Positions 51,546-60,797 of a stretch of DNA of 64,000 nucleotides are shown here, in pieces. The notes beneath the pieces are model-generated. The model made no database searches, was not told the origin of the DNA, and saw nothing but the letters and a program-made list of their open reading frames with translations. The stretch's first letter is position 1; the number at the start of each line of letters is the position of its first letter. Made by a program: the position numbers and the translations under genes. This DNA is from CAZHFW01 sp964531675 (lineage in GTDB: Bacteria; Planctomycetota; Phycisphaerae; Phycisphaerales; UBA1924): assembly GCA_964531675.1 (NCBI GenBank), contig CAZHFW010000015.1:1-64000 (forward strand). Reading direction: 5' to 3'.

Positions 51546-52214
51546 ATGAGCCGTCACGAACAGAACTCCGCGGGCGATCAGCACGAGCAGGGCGAGGGCG
51601 TGGAGCTCTCAGGCCCGCAGAACTGGGCGGAGAAGAAGATCTTCACGACGGGCGAAGCGGCCCAGGTGTGCAAGGTCTCGCAGCAGACGATCATCCGGTG
51701 CTTCGATTCGGGGAGGCTGACGGGCTTCCGCGTGCCCGGCTCCAAGTTCCGGCGCATCCCGAGGGACGAGCTCATCCGCTTCATGCGGGCCAACAACATC
51801 CCGCTCGACTCCATCGAGGGCGGCAAGAAGCGGATCCTGGTCGTCGACGACGATCCGAACATCATCGAACTCTTCAACGACCTGTTCGCCCGGGACCAGC
51901 GCTTCGACGTGCGCACCGCCCAGACCGGGTACGACGCGGGCCTGCTCACCGAGAGCTTCAAGCCTCAGCTGGTCCTGCTTGACTACATGCTCCCCGACAT
52001 CAACGGGAACATCGTGTGCCAGCGGATCCGGGCCAAGCCCGAGCTGCGCGACACCAAGATCGTGTGCGTGTCGGGCGTGGTGAATCAGCCCGAGATCGAA
52101 CAGCTCATGGCGGCGGGCGCCAACGACTTCATCCAGAAGCCCTTCGACGTGGATCTGCTCATGCGGCGGGTGTGCCAGCACCTGGAGCTCGAGCAGGCCC
52201 CGGCGGGCCGGTAA
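51546..52214 (+). CDS. Response regulator with N-terminal excisionase-type HTH
   Basis: A 222-residue protein. Residues ~30-85 form an excisionase/MerR-type helix-turn-helix (FTTGEAAQVCKVSQQTIIRCFDSGRLTGFRVPGSKFRRIPRDELIRFM). From ~93 to 215 lies a full receiver: KRILVVDDDPN, phospho-acceptor Asp in LVLLDYMLPDINGN, Ser in IVCVSGVV and the Lys in FIQKPFD. All catalytic residues are intact. It should be phosphorylated by the kinase encoded 14 bp downstream. The DNA-binding head precedes the receiver, unlike typical regulators. Confidence 0.88.
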   Translation: MSRHEQNSAGDQHEQGEGVELSGPQNWAEKKIFTTGEAAQVCKVSQQTIIRCFDSGRLTGFRVPGSKFRRIPRDELIRFMRANNIPLDSIEGGKKRILVVDDDPNIIELFNDLFARDQRFDVRTAQTGYDAGLLTESFKPQLVLLDYMLPDINGNIVCQRIRAKPELRDTKIVCVSGVVNQPEIEQLMAAGANDFIQKPFDVDLLMRRVCQHLELEQAPAGR

Positions 52215-52227
52215 GAGAGAGGGGCGC

Positions 52228-54570
52228 ATGGCGCACGAGACCCAACAGGCGGCGGACCTCGCGCGGGCCAAGCAGGTCGAGCAGATTCTCGAGCAGGTCG
52301 AGACGCTCCCCACGCTTTCCCCGATCGCGACGCGCCTGTTGAACATCAGCGCCGACGATCGCGCGGACCTCAAGGAGATCATCAGGCTCATCGAATCGGA
52401 CCCGGCGCTCTCGGTGCGCATCCTCGGGCTCTGCAAGCGGGCCGACAAGGGGCTGGGCGATCGCGTCAAGACGGTTCAGCACGCGGTGGTGATGCTCGGC
52501 CTAGAAGCGGTGCGCTCCGCGGTGCTCGCGGTGAGCGTCTTTGAGGTGATGAACAACAAGGCCTCCGACCTGGACAAGACGGTGTCGGGGCAGATCGCGT
52601 CGGGCCTGGGCGTGTTCGATCGCGTGGGCTTCTGGAAGCACGCGCTGGCGGTGGCCTGCGCCAGCGAACTGATCGCGCGGGCGCATCCCAAGTACGGCTG
52701 CCGGGGCGAGGAAGTCTTCTCCGCGGGGCTGCTGCACGACCTTGGAAAGCTGAGCCTCGAGCTCGTGCTGCCTCAGAGCTACGCGCGCTTGCTCTCGATC
52801 GCGGAACGCAAGCGCGTGGACACCTCGGGCGTGGAGCGCGCGGTGCTCGGGCTTGACCACTACACCGCGGGCAAGCGGGTCGCGGAGCACTGGGGGCTGC
52901 CCGATCACCTGCAGGACGTGATCTGGCTTCATGGTCACGGGTACAAGTCGCTCCCGAACATTCCGCACCGGCCGATGGTCGCGGTGGTGACGGTCGCCAA
53001 GGCGGTTTGCCGTCAGCTTCACCTGGGCTGGTCGGGCGATTGGGGCCGCGTGCCCGAGATCGCCAGGCTCTGCGCCGAGGCGGGGCTGGATCTGCACAAG
53101 GTGGAAGGGATCACCGAGCAGCTGCACAAAGAGCTTGCGGACCGGTGCAAGGCGATCGGCATCGACGACAGCACGGACCAGCAGCTTCTGCTCGAGTCGA
53201 TCTCGAACGCGAATCATCAGCTCAACCGGCTCAACGAGGTGCTCGCGGAGCGCTCGGCGGTGGGCGAGCGGGCGGCCAAGGTGCTCAGCGCGATCGCGCA
53301 GCTTCACGCCAAGGGCGGTCCCAGCACCCTGAGCGAGGCTTCGCAGGCGATCGTCGGTTCGGCGCACGCGCTCCTGGGCGCGGGGCGCTATGTCGTGCTC
53401 GTGCAGTCGGACGTGGACGAACCCTGGCAGGGCTTTGGTTTCTCCAAGAGCGGCAAGCCTTCGCGGACCGTCGCGGGCGCCGGGCCCAAGGACGCGGAGG
53501 GTCGGGGTGCGTCGCTGGCCCGCTGGGTCGAGCGCGGACCGATCCGCTTGGGCGAGCTGGCGGTTCTGCCCTGGTGCAAGGAACTGCTCACCGAGGGTGG
53601 GCCTTTGGAAGCGATGCGGAGCGTGGTGCTGGTCTCGGGCGATGCGGGAGGCGGCCTGGGCGTGCTCATGCTGCACGATCGCGAGCTCGAGCGGACCGTG
53701 GCGACGCCCGCGCAGCGGGACTCGCTCGTCGGCGCGTGGTCGGCTGCCGCGGCGGGGGCGGCCCGTCAGGAAGCGGCCCGTCGTCTGACCGAGAGGCTCG
53801 CCGAGTCGAGCCGTGCGGTTCTGGAGATGCAGGCGCGCATGTCCGAGAGCGAGGCGATGGCCAAGCTCGGCGAGGTGACCGCGGGCGCGGCACACGAGAT
53901 GAACAATCCGCTCACCGTGATCTGCGGCCGGGCCCAGCTCCTGGCGCGCAAGCTCACCGATGAGCGCGATCGTCTGGCGGCCGAAGCGATCGTGGACGCG
54001 GGCGCGGACCTGAAGGACCTGATCACGAGCCTGCACCTGCTGAGCCAGTCGCCCGAGGTGAAGGCCTCGGAGGTCGAGATGTCGATCGTGCTGAATCAGG
54101 CGGTCGCGGCGGCGCGGGAGCGCCGGCCCGGGACGCCTGTGCCGATCCTCTCGATCGATCCGGCGGTCGCGAAGCTGCGCGTCGATGCGGGCATCCTGAG
54201 CCGTGCGGTCGCGGAGCTGATCGTGAACTCGATGGAGAGCAAGGTCAAGGCGACGGTGCGGGTGAGCGCCGGCGTTGACGCGACGGACAACACGATCCTC
54301 ATCCGCGTGGTGGACGACGGTCCCGGGCTTTCGCCCAAGGCAGTGCGGCACGCGTTTGATCCGTTCTTCTCGGAGAAGCCCGCGGGTCGCCAGCGCGGGC
54401 TGGGCCTGGCGCGGGCGCGCCGGCTGGTCGAAGCGCTGGCGGGTCAGATCACGCTCGACAACACGCCCGAGGGCGGAGCGTGCGCGTCGGTGATCCTGCC
54501 CCCATGGCGGCAGGTGAGCGCCAAGCCCGCGGCGGGCGGCGTCAAGCCCGGCGCGACCAAGGCGGCCTGA
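52228..54570 (+). CDS. HDOD-domain sensor histidine kinase
   Basis: A 780-residue protein. An HDOD domain is at residues ~20-230 (VETLPTLSPIATRLLNI, HDLGKL at the HD site near 172) and a GAF-like region follows. A histidine kinase core is at the C terminus: H-box AKLGEVTAGAAHEMNNPLTVICGRAQLL with His556, N-box ELIVNSMESK, G1 VVDDGPGLSP, F-box and G2 GLGLARARRLVEALAG. No membrane segment is seen, so it senses in the cytoplasm. It is coupled to the preceding regulator. HDOD proteins often control swarming, cell-cycle or c-di-GMP outputs. Confidence 0.9.
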   Translation: MAHETQQAADLARAKQVEQILEQVETLPTLSPIATRLLNISADDRADLKEIIRLIESDPALSVRILGLCKRADKGLGDRVKTVQHAVVMLGLEAVRSAVLAVSVFEVMNNKASDLDKTVSGQIASGLGVFDRVGFWKHALAVACASELIARAHPKYGCRGEEVFSAGLLHDLGKLSLELVLPQSYARLLSIAERKRVDTSGVERAVLGLDHYTAGKRVAEHWGLPDHLQDVIWLHGHGYKSLPNIPHRPMVAVVTVAKAVCRQLHLGWSGDWGRVPEIARLCAEAGLDLHKVEGITEQLHKELADRCKAIGIDDSTDQQLLLESISNANHQLNRLNEVLAERSAVGERAAKVLSAIAQLHAKGGPSTLSEASQAIVGSAHALLGAGRYVVLVQSDVDEPWQGFGFSKSGKPSRTVAGAGPKDAEGRGASLARWVERGPIRLGELAVLPWCKELLTEGGPLEAMRSVVLVSGDAGGGLGVLMLHDRELERTVATPAQRDSLVGAWSAAAAGAARQEAARRLTERLAESSRAVLEMQARMSESEAMAKLGEVTAGAAHEMNNPLTVICGRAQLLARKLTDERDRLAAEAIVDAGADLKDLITSLHLLSQSPEVKASEVEMSIVLNQAVAAARERRPGTPVPILSIDPAVAKLRVDAGILSRAVAELIVNSMESKVKATVRVSAGVDATDNTILIRVVDDGPGLSPKAVRHAFDPFFSEKPAGRQRGLGLARARRLVEALAGQITLDNTPEGGACASVILPPWRQVSAKPAAGGVKPGATKAA

Positions 54571-54689
54571 TCGGGTCTCGATCGGGTCGGAACCACGAAT
54601 GAATCCCAATGCGGACCAAATCGACCCCTGAAAAGGTCCGATGGAACCCGTGTCGTGCGGCATGAGGCCGCATGTGGGGCTTTGCACGG

Positions 54690-55808
54690 ATGGCCAAGCG
54701 CAAGAACGATCAGAGCGATGGACCGTCGGGAGGGCAGACGCCCGGCGCGACGCAGCGCGTCCTGGTGGCGGCTGGCGGACGCGTGGCGCGCGAGATGCTC
54801 GCGGCGCGGCTCGAGTCCATGTCGGTCACTTTCGTGACCGCGACGACCGGCGCCGATGCTCTGGCCCTGCTCGAGCAGGATCCTGTCGATGTCGTGTTGA
54901 TCCACGCTTCGGTGCAGGACTCCGACCCTTTTGAGCTTGCCTCCAGGCTGACGCAGGACCATCCCGAGGTCGGGACGGTTGTCCTGACCCCCGAGCCCTC
55001 GCTCGACGACGCCATGCGGGCGATGCGGGCGGGCGCTTCGGACTTGCTCATCGACGATGCACCGGCCTCGGAGCTGATCGATCGCATCCGGGCCGCGGCC
55101 GAACGCTGCGCCAAGGTGCGCCAGCGCGAGGCGCGGATCCGCAGGCTCCGGCGCGTCTGCCGGCAGATCAACACGGCCCGTGAGGATGTGTCGGCCCAGC
55201 TCGGCGCGATGTGCCAGGATCTGGCCAGCGTCTATCAGGAGCTCAACTCCCGCGCCCAGCTCGGCGCGATCGCGGGTGAGTTCAACGGCATCATCAGGCA
55301 GGAGCTCGACATCGAGAGCCTGCTCCGCACGGCGCTGGAGTTCGTCCTCGCCAAGACCGGCCCGACCAACGCGGCGGTCTTCCTTCCCGCTTCCAGCGGC
55401 GACTTCTCCCTCGGCGCGTACGTGAACTACGACTGCGCCAAGGACACCGCCGAGATCCTGCTCGATCATCTCTCCGCGGCGCTGGCGCCCAAGTTCGAGA
55501 ACGAGACCGGCGTCACGGTGCTCTCCGGACGCGAGGAACTCTCGAGGCGTCTGGGTGAATGCGGCGAGTGGATCGGCGATTCAAACCTGATCGTGTTCCC
55601 CTGCCGACATGAAGGCGAATGCCTGGCGGTGGTGGCGCTGTTCCGCGGCTCGCGTCAGGTGTTCAGCAAGGACATCATCACGATGCTCGGCACGGTCGCG
55701 GATCTGTTCGGCCGTCAGCTCGGACGCGTGATCAAGATCCATCACCGGCATCTGCCCAAGCACCAGTGGGGCGCGGGTGATCCGGAAGATCTCGACCTGA
55801 GCGCGTAA
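54690..55808 (+). CDS. Degenerate receiver fused to a GAF-like domain
   Basis: A 372-residue protein. The first ~145 residues align with a receiver but all the key sites are changed: the acidic pair becomes Ala-Ala (RVLVAAGGRV), the phospho-acceptor is His (VVLIHASVQDSDPFEL) and the Lys is Asp (GASDLLIDDAPASEL). After a helical coiled stretch (~145-205), residues ~210-350 form a GAF-like sensor (LDIESLLRTALEFVLAKTGPTNAAVFLP). It follows the kinase gene and probably acts as a non-phosphorylated partner. The start is ATG 54690; 54672 is possible. Confidence 0.78.
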   Translation: MAKRKNDQSDGPSGGQTPGATQRVLVAAGGRVAREMLAARLESMSVTFVTATTGADALALLEQDPVDVVLIHASVQDSDPFELASRLTQDHPEVGTVVLTPEPSLDDAMRAMRAGASDLLIDDAPASELIDRIRAAAERCAKVRQREARIRRLRRVCRQINTAREDVSAQLGAMCQDLASVYQELNSRAQLGAIAGEFNGIIRQELDIESLLRTALEFVLAKTGPTNAAVFLPASSGDFSLGAYVNYDCAKDTAEILLDHLSAALAPKFENETGVTVLSGREELSRRLGECGEWIGDSNLIVFPCRHEGECLAVVALFRGSRQVFSKDIITMLGTVADLFGRQLGRVIKIHHRHLPKHQWGAGDPEDLDLSA

Positions 55809-56094
55809 ATCGGACCCGTGCATACGTCGAATCCACGCTGGGCCTGGATGGTCCGGCGTCATTTATTTCGTGCGCACGTCCCGAAACCGGATGCGGAGCG
55901 AATCTGGGGGACTATGGACCGGATTCTGGTCGGGTTTCTGGCCGCCAAAACCGGGAGAGATGCTTGATGACAACGCGCGGGTGTGCGAGACTATCTCTCC
56001 CGTACTTCCCTTGGGCCGTTCGGTCCGGTGTTCGGGACGCGGCGGAGTCCGCGAGAGCGTTGTTCCTCATCTGTGGGTGGTGACGGAGCTTGCG

Positions 56095-57834
56095 ATGAAC
56101 GCATCGGTGCTGGGATCGCGTCCGGGTCTGGGCGGCGTGTTGTTGATGGGTTGTGTGGTGGTGCTGAACAGCCCCGCTGCACGGGCTTCGGACGCGATCC
56201 CTTCGCCGCTGGTTCCGGTGGCGTACGCGGGTGATGCGGGCGAGCTGGCGGTCGCGGGCGTGCGGACCGCGCTGGACGCCGGGCTTTACGCGCAGGCCAA
56301 GCAGTCGCACAAGACCACGTTTGAAGACTTCGCGCTGGGGCGCGGGCTTTCGGTGGACCTTGAGCTCGAGCAGTTCTCGGTGCTCGCGCCCGACGCGCAG
56401 CTCGTCGTCGCCTCCGACGCGGGCGAGGTGCAGACGCCTCTCCCCGACATGGCGATGTTCCGAGGCAAGATCATCGGCGATGAGACCTCGACCGTGGTCG
56501 TCACGCTCTCGCCCCTTGGCACCAACGGCTTCATCCGTTCGTCGCTGGGCACGTTCATCATCGCTTCCGATGAGCGGGGCGGCGCGTACGTGTACAACAC
56601 CGCCGATGCTGCGGATGTTGCGATCTCCATCCCGCCTTGCCTCGGCGGACTGACGCCTCCCGATGGGCACGCTGCGGAACTCGGCGTGCCTCCGGGCGGC
56701 TTCGAGGCGACGTCCTGCCGGATCGTTCGCGTCGCGGTGGACACCGACTGGGAATACCGCTCGATCTCCAAGTTCACCTCGGACGCGGCGGCCCAGACCT
56801 ATGCGCTGACGCTCTGGGGCGCGGTGAGCGAGATCTACCGGGCCGACATGAATGTGTCGCTCGAGGTGCCTTATCTCCGCATCTGGTCGAGCAACACCGA
56901 TCCATATCCCGACGGCAGCGTGATCGGTGATCGCCTGACGCAGTTCCGGTCGCACTGGATCAGCACCAAGGGCTCGGTGGCGCGCAACGTCGCGCACCTG
57001 CTCTCGGCAACCGGAGGCGGCGGCGTCGCGTGGGTCGGCGTGCTCTGCAACAACTCGTATGGCTATGGCGCGGACGGGAGCCTCTCGGGCTCGTTCCCCA
57101 AGCCTGTCAAGGATCACCAGTCGCAGAACTGGGACCTGATGGTCACCGCCCACGAGCTCGGGCACAACTTCAACGCGCCGCACACCCACGACATGAGCCC
57201 CCAGATCGACGGCTGCGGCACGGGCGATTGCTCGCAGGCCTACGGCGGGACGATCATGTCTTATTGCCACACCTGCGCGGGCGGCATGACCAACATGGTC
57301 CTGAGCTTCCACGAACGCACGCTGAGCGAGAAGATCCTGCCTTACCTCGCAGGCACCGCCGCCAGCTGCGGCACGACATTGACCGCGGTGCAGATCAGCT
57401 CTAACCCGACCACCTTCCAGGCGCAACGCGCCGGGACCGCGGCCGAGTTCGAGATGGTCGCAAGCGGACAGTCCCCGGCGTACTCGTGGACGTTCAATGG
57501 CAAGGCCCTGGTGGACGGTCCGACGCTCTTTGGCGCGGTGATTTCCGGCGCGACCACGAGCAAGCTCCGCGTTTCCAACCTGAGTACCAAGGACATCGGC
57601 ACGTATCGCGGCACCGTAAGCAACGGGTGCTCCTCCGTGTCGTCGTCGAACGCCTCGCTCTCGGTCCGCTGCGCGTCGGACATGAACCTGGACTCGAAGG
57701 TTGATCTGGACGACTTCTTCTCGTTCTTCAACTGCTTCGACGAGCAGGGCCTGTGCGCGGACATGAACGCGGATGATGTGGTCGATCTTTCCGACTTCTT
57801 CACGTTCTTCAACGCGTTCGACCGGGGCTGCTGA
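56095..57834 (+). CDS. Secreted reprolysin-like zinc metalloprotease with GC-type dockerin
   Basis: A 579-residue exported protease. The signal is residues 1-32. A propeptide-like region (to ~200) precedes a catalytic domain with zinc site HELGHNFNAPHTHD (His353, His357, His363; the usual Gly is Asn) and a Met-turn at IMSYCHTC. An Ig-like part follows (FQAQRAGTAAEFEMVASGQSPAYSWTFNGKAL). The dockerin at the C terminus reads DMNLDSKVDLDDFFSFFNCFD, then DMNADDVVDLSDFFTFFNAFD, ending in RGC. It probably acts outside the cell. A GACGGAG ribosome site precedes the ATG. Confidence 0.85.
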   Translation: MNASVLGSRPGLGGVLLMGCVVVLNSPAARASDAIPSPLVPVAYAGDAGELAVAGVRTALDAGLYAQAKQSHKTTFEDFALGRGLSVDLELEQFSVLAPDAQLVVASDAGEVQTPLPDMAMFRGKIIGDETSTVVVTLSPLGTNGFIRSSLGTFIIASDERGGAYVYNTADAADVAISIPPCLGGLTPPDGHAAELGVPPGGFEATSCRIVRVAVDTDWEYRSISKFTSDAAAQTYALTLWGAVSEIYRADMNVSLEVPYLRIWSSNTDPYPDGSVIGDRLTQFRSHWISTKGSVARNVAHLLSATGGGGVAWVGVLCNNSYGYGADGSLSGSFPKPVKDHQSQNWDLMVTAHELGHNFNAPHTHDMSPQIDGCGTGDCSQAYGGTIMSYCHTCAGGMTNMVLSFHERTLSEKILPYLAGTAASCGTTLTAVQISSNPTTFQAQRAGTAAEFEMVASGQSPAYSWTFNGKALVDGPTLFGAVISGATTSKLRVSNLSTKDIGTYRGTVSNGCSSVSSSNASLSVRCASDMNLDSKVDLDDFFSFFNCFDEQGLCADMNADDVVDLSDFFTFFNAFDRGC

Positions 57835-57912
57835 GTCGCGTGGGAGGAGAGAGCCGCAACGCGGGCTTCTGACCAAGGACATTGGTTATGATCCCTCTTG
57901 GGGGATCGTCCG

Positions 57913-58539
57913 ATGGCCAGCGTGTATGACATCAAGCCCGCGTTTCAGAAGCTGCTCAGGCCTCTGACCAGGGCGCTGGCGGGGATGGGCGTCACGGCCA
58001 ATCAGGTCACGCTGGCCGCGCTGGTGCTCTCGATCGGCGTGGGCGTGGTTGTCGCGCTGTGGACGCCCCGCGAGGTGCGCGTGCTCTGGGTGCTCCCAGC
58101 GGCGTTCCTGGTGCGGATGGCGCTGAACGCGATTGACGGCATGCTGGCTCGGGAGCATGGACAGAAGTCCAGGCTCGGCGCGGTGCTCAACGAGGTCGGG
58201 GACGTGCTCTCCGACGCGGCGATGTACGCGCCGCTCGCGTTTACGGGCGTCTTCCCCGCGCCGTGGATCGCGGCCCTGGTTCCCCTGGCGGCGGCGAGCG
58301 AACTGGCGGGGGTGATGGGCCAGGTGCTGGGCGGCGCGAGGCAATACCAGGGTCCGATGGGCAAGTCGGACCGGGCGGTGGTGGTGTCCGTGCTGGCGAT
58401 GGTCCTGGGCGCGGGCCTGAAACCGGGTTCATGGATTCACGCTGCGATGGCTCTGGTTGTCGCATTGCTGGTGTGGACGATCATCAATCGAGCCAAGGCA
58501 GCGGTGCGGGGGGCGCCCTCGAATCCGGGGGCGGCATGA
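57913..58539 (+). CDS. CDP-alcohol phosphatidyltransferase family protein (YnjF/YnbA-like)
   Basis: A 208-residue inner-membrane enzyme with ~6 hydrophobic segments. The CDP-alcohol phosphotransferase motif reads N72-AI-D75-G76-ML-A79-R80, eight residues, G89-AVL-N93-EVG-D97-VLS-D101. Relative to the classic D-xx-DG-xx-AR-x8-G-xxx-D-xxx-D, the first and third Asp are Asn. Such change may be typical of the YnjF/YnbA branch or may alter the acceptor alcohol. It starts the operon with the CdsA, PlsC-like and VTT-like genes; the next gene overlaps it by 4 bp. The lipid product is unknown. Confidence 0.83.
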   Translation: MASVYDIKPAFQKLLRPLTRALAGMGVTANQVTLAALVLSIGVGVVVALWTPREVRVLWVLPAAFLVRMALNAIDGMLAREHGQKSRLGAVLNEVGDVLSDAAMYAPLAFTGVFPAPWIAALVPLAAASELAGVMGQVLGGARQYQGPMGKSDRAVVVSVLAMVLGAGLKPGSWIHAAMALVVALLVWTIINRAKAAVRGAPSNPGAA

Positions 58540-59486
58540 TCCTGGGGATGCCCGAGCGGGTGGGGGAGACCTATGCCGGGATCCTGGCGGCGCTGGTGAT
58601 CGCGACAGCGGTGGTGCTCGTCAAGCGTCGGGTCAAGCCCGGCGCGGGCGATCAGTCGCTGTGGGATCGCACCAAGTCGTGGTGGGTGATGATCCTGGGC
58701 TTCGGGATTGCGCTGGCGCTGGGCCGTCTGGCGTGCGTGGGCTTCTTCGCGCTGGTGAGCTTTGGAGCGTTGAAGGAGTACCTGACGCTGGTGCCGACCA
58801 GGCGAGCGGACCGGCGCGTGCTCTTCTGGGCGTATCTGTCGATTCCGATTCAGTACGCGCTGATCAGCATCGGCTCGGTCGGGATCTTCACGGTGTTCGT
58901 GCCGGTGTACATGTTCATGATCCTGCCCATGCGGGCCATCTCGGTCGGGCAGACCACCGGGTTCATCCGCGGGATCGCGATCGTGCACTGGGCGATCATG
59001 TGCGCGGTGTACAGCCTCGGGCACCTGGCGGCGCTGCTGTACCTGCCGGAGACGACCAAGCAGGGTGAGGCGACGCCCGGCCTGGGGATGGGGCTCATGC
59101 TCTTTGTGATGATCGTGACCCAGAGCAACGACATCGCAGCCTTCGTGTGGGGGAAGTCGATCGGCGGGCCCAAGGTCATCCCGAGCGTGAGCCCGAACAA
59201 GACGTGGGCGGGGTTCGTCGGGGGCGTGCTGACGACGACGATCGTCGGCGCGGCGCTCTCGGGCTTGCTGACGCCCATGGAGCTTGCGCAGGGCGCGCTC
59301 TGCGGCCTGTTCATCGGGCTTTTCGGGTTCTTCGGTGATGCGACCCTCTCGGCGGTGAAGCGCGACCTGGGCGTGAAGGACGCGGGCAATCTCATCCCCG
59401 GACACGGCGGCGTGCTCGACCGCGTGAACAGCCTGATGTTCGCGGCGCCGGTCTTCTTCCACTTCGTGCGGTACTACTACTTCTAG
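58536..59486 (+). CDS. cdsA: Phosphatidate cytidylyltransferase (CdsA family)
   Basis: A 316-residue inner-membrane protein with ~8 hydrophobic segments. It makes CDP-diacylglycerol from phosphatidate and CTP. The CdsA signature is near residues 225-295: SVSPNKTWAGFVGGVL and FFGDATLSAVKRDLGVKDAG, then IPGHGGVLDRVNSL. The start overlaps the upstream gene stop by 4 bp (ATGA). It provides the nucleotide-lipid used by the first enzyme of the operon. The YnbB-like subset has similar structure. A second, housekeeping cdsA is probably elsewhere. Confidence 0.9.
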   Translation: MILGMPERVGETYAGILAALVIATAVVLVKRRVKPGAGDQSLWDRTKSWWVMILGFGIALALGRLACVGFFALVSFGALKEYLTLVPTRRADRRVLFWAYLSIPIQYALISIGSVGIFTVFVPVYMFMILPMRAISVGQTTGFIRGIAIVHWAIMCAVYSLGHLAALLYLPETTKQGEATPGLGMGLMLFVMIVTQSNDIAAFVWGKSIGGPKVIPSVSPNKTWAGFVGGVLTTTIVGAALSGLLTPMELAQGALCGLFIGLFGFFGDATLSAVKRDLGVKDAGNLIPGHGGVLDRVNSLMFAAPVFFHFVRYYYF

Positions 59487-59507
59487 AGGAGCACCTCGAG
59501 GAACACC

Positions 59508-60185
59508 ATGGGCGCGATCCTGCGGGTCATCTTCCTGACGCTCGTGATCAAGCCGCTGTGCTGGATCGTGCTTGGCGTGAACCTGAGGCATGCGGAACGG
59601 CTGCCTCGCAAGGGGCCGGCGATCCTGGTCGCCAACCACAACAGCCACTTGGACACGCTGATGATCCTGAGCCTCTATCCGGTGCTGGGGGCGCTGCGCG
59701 TCAGGCCGGTGGGCGCGGTGGACTACATGCGCGAGAACCTGCTGAGGCGTCTGGTGTGGACCGGGCTCCTGGGCGTTCTGCCTCTGAACCGCAATCCCGT
59801 CCGAAGGGGCCAGAGCGAGCAGCGCGATCCGCTCGGGGGCTGCGTCGAGGCCCTGGAGCGTGGCCAGATCCTGCTCATCTTCCCGGAGGGCACGCGCGGC
59901 GAGCCCGAGCAGATGCAGGCGTTCAAGAACGGCGTGGCGCATCTGGTGAAGCGGATGCCCCAGACGCCCGTGGTGCCGCTGTTTCTGCGGGGCGCGGGCA
60001 AATCGCTCCCGAGGGGAGAGGCGCTGCTCGTGCCTTTCATCTGTGACGTCGTGGTGGGGGAGGCGCTGACATGGAACGGGGATCGGGACGAGCTGATGAC
60101 GCAGATCCGCGCGAGAATCGAGGCGCTGGGCGCGTCGCTGCCTGGTCAGGCCTGGGACGACAGCCCGACAGCCTCCTCCCACTGA
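59508..60185 (+). CDS. plsC: 1-acyl-sn-glycerol-3-phosphate acyltransferase family (PlsC-like)
   Basis: A 225-residue acyltransferase. The first ~22 residues are hydrophobic and probably associate with the membrane. The catalytic motif I NHNSHLD (residues 43-49, H-x4-D) and motif III FPEGTRG (~125) are intact. It should acylate lysophosphatidate or a similar glycerolipid, thus supplying the substrate for CdsA. It starts 21 bp after cdsA with a GAGGAGC-type ribosome site. The next gene overlaps the stop by one base. Confidence 0.92.
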   Translation: MGAILRVIFLTLVIKPLCWIVLGVNLRHAERLPRKGPAILVANHNSHLDTLMILSLYPVLGALRVRPVGAVDYMRENLLRRLVWTGLLGVLPLNRNPVRRGQSEQRDPLGGCVEALERGQILLIFPEGTRGEPEQMQAFKNGVAHLVKRMPQTPVVPLFLRGAGKSLPRGEALLVPFICDVVVGEALTWNGDRDELMTQIRARIEALGASLPGQAWDDSPTASSH

Positions 60186-60628
60186 TGGCTGCGATCTGGG
60201 GCTTCGCGGAGGCGACGGTCTTCTTCGTCGTGCCTGATGTCGTGGTGACCGCTGCGGGATTGCGATCGTGGAAAGCGATGCTCGCGGCGGCACTGCTCGC
60301 GACATGCGGCGCATTGGCGGGCGGCGCGATCATGTACGAGCTCGGCGCTCGCGACCACCGCCGGGCCGAAGCGATGCTGGTGCGGATCCCGGCGATTCAC
60401 CCGCCCATGGTCCAGCGGGCCGGTCAGCGGCTCAGGGAGCGCGGCCTCACGGAACTCTTCGTCGCGTCGGTCACGGGCGTGCCCTTCAAGATCGAGGCGG
60501 TGCACGCGGGAGCGCAGCAGGTTTCCATCGCGCAGTTCCTGGCGGTCGGAGCGCTGGCGCGGGCGACACGCTTCGTGGCTGCGGGAGCGCTGGCGAGGTT
60601 CATCGCAAACGCGCTGCCCAGTTCATGA
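60185..60628 (+). CDS. Small membrane protein, VTT/DedA-like
   Basis: A 147-residue membrane protein. The head MAAIWGFAEATVFFVVPDVVVTAAGL resembles the start of small VTT (SNARE-associated/YqaA-like) proteins, with an acidic-Pro motif in the membrane re-entrant region. The second half is amphipathic with further hydrophobic segments (SIAQFLAVGALARATRFVAAGALA). VTT/DedA members act in lipid scrambling or undecaprenyl-phosphate recycling, which fits the phospholipid operon. The assignment is tentative. The ATG overlaps the plsC stop (TGATG). Confidence 0.68.
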   Translation: MAAIWGFAEATVFFVVPDVVVTAAGLRSWKAMLAAALLATCGALAGGAIMYELGARDHRRAEAMLVRIPAIHPPMVQRAGQRLRERGLTELFVASVTGVPFKIEAVHAGAQQVSIAQFLAVGALARATRFVAAGALARFIANALPSS

Positions 60629-60797
60629 CGAGCCCGCTGCCGAGGCCGGGGCGCGTGGTGCATCCTGGGCGCGTTCTGGGTGCTGCTGTACGCCGGGTAC
60701 TGGGCTGCTGTGGGCTGGTGAATTTGAGGAATTCAGGAGCCCTGTCCGATCATGGATCGGAGTTTGTTCGTATATTGCGAAAGTCCGAGGAGGATCT

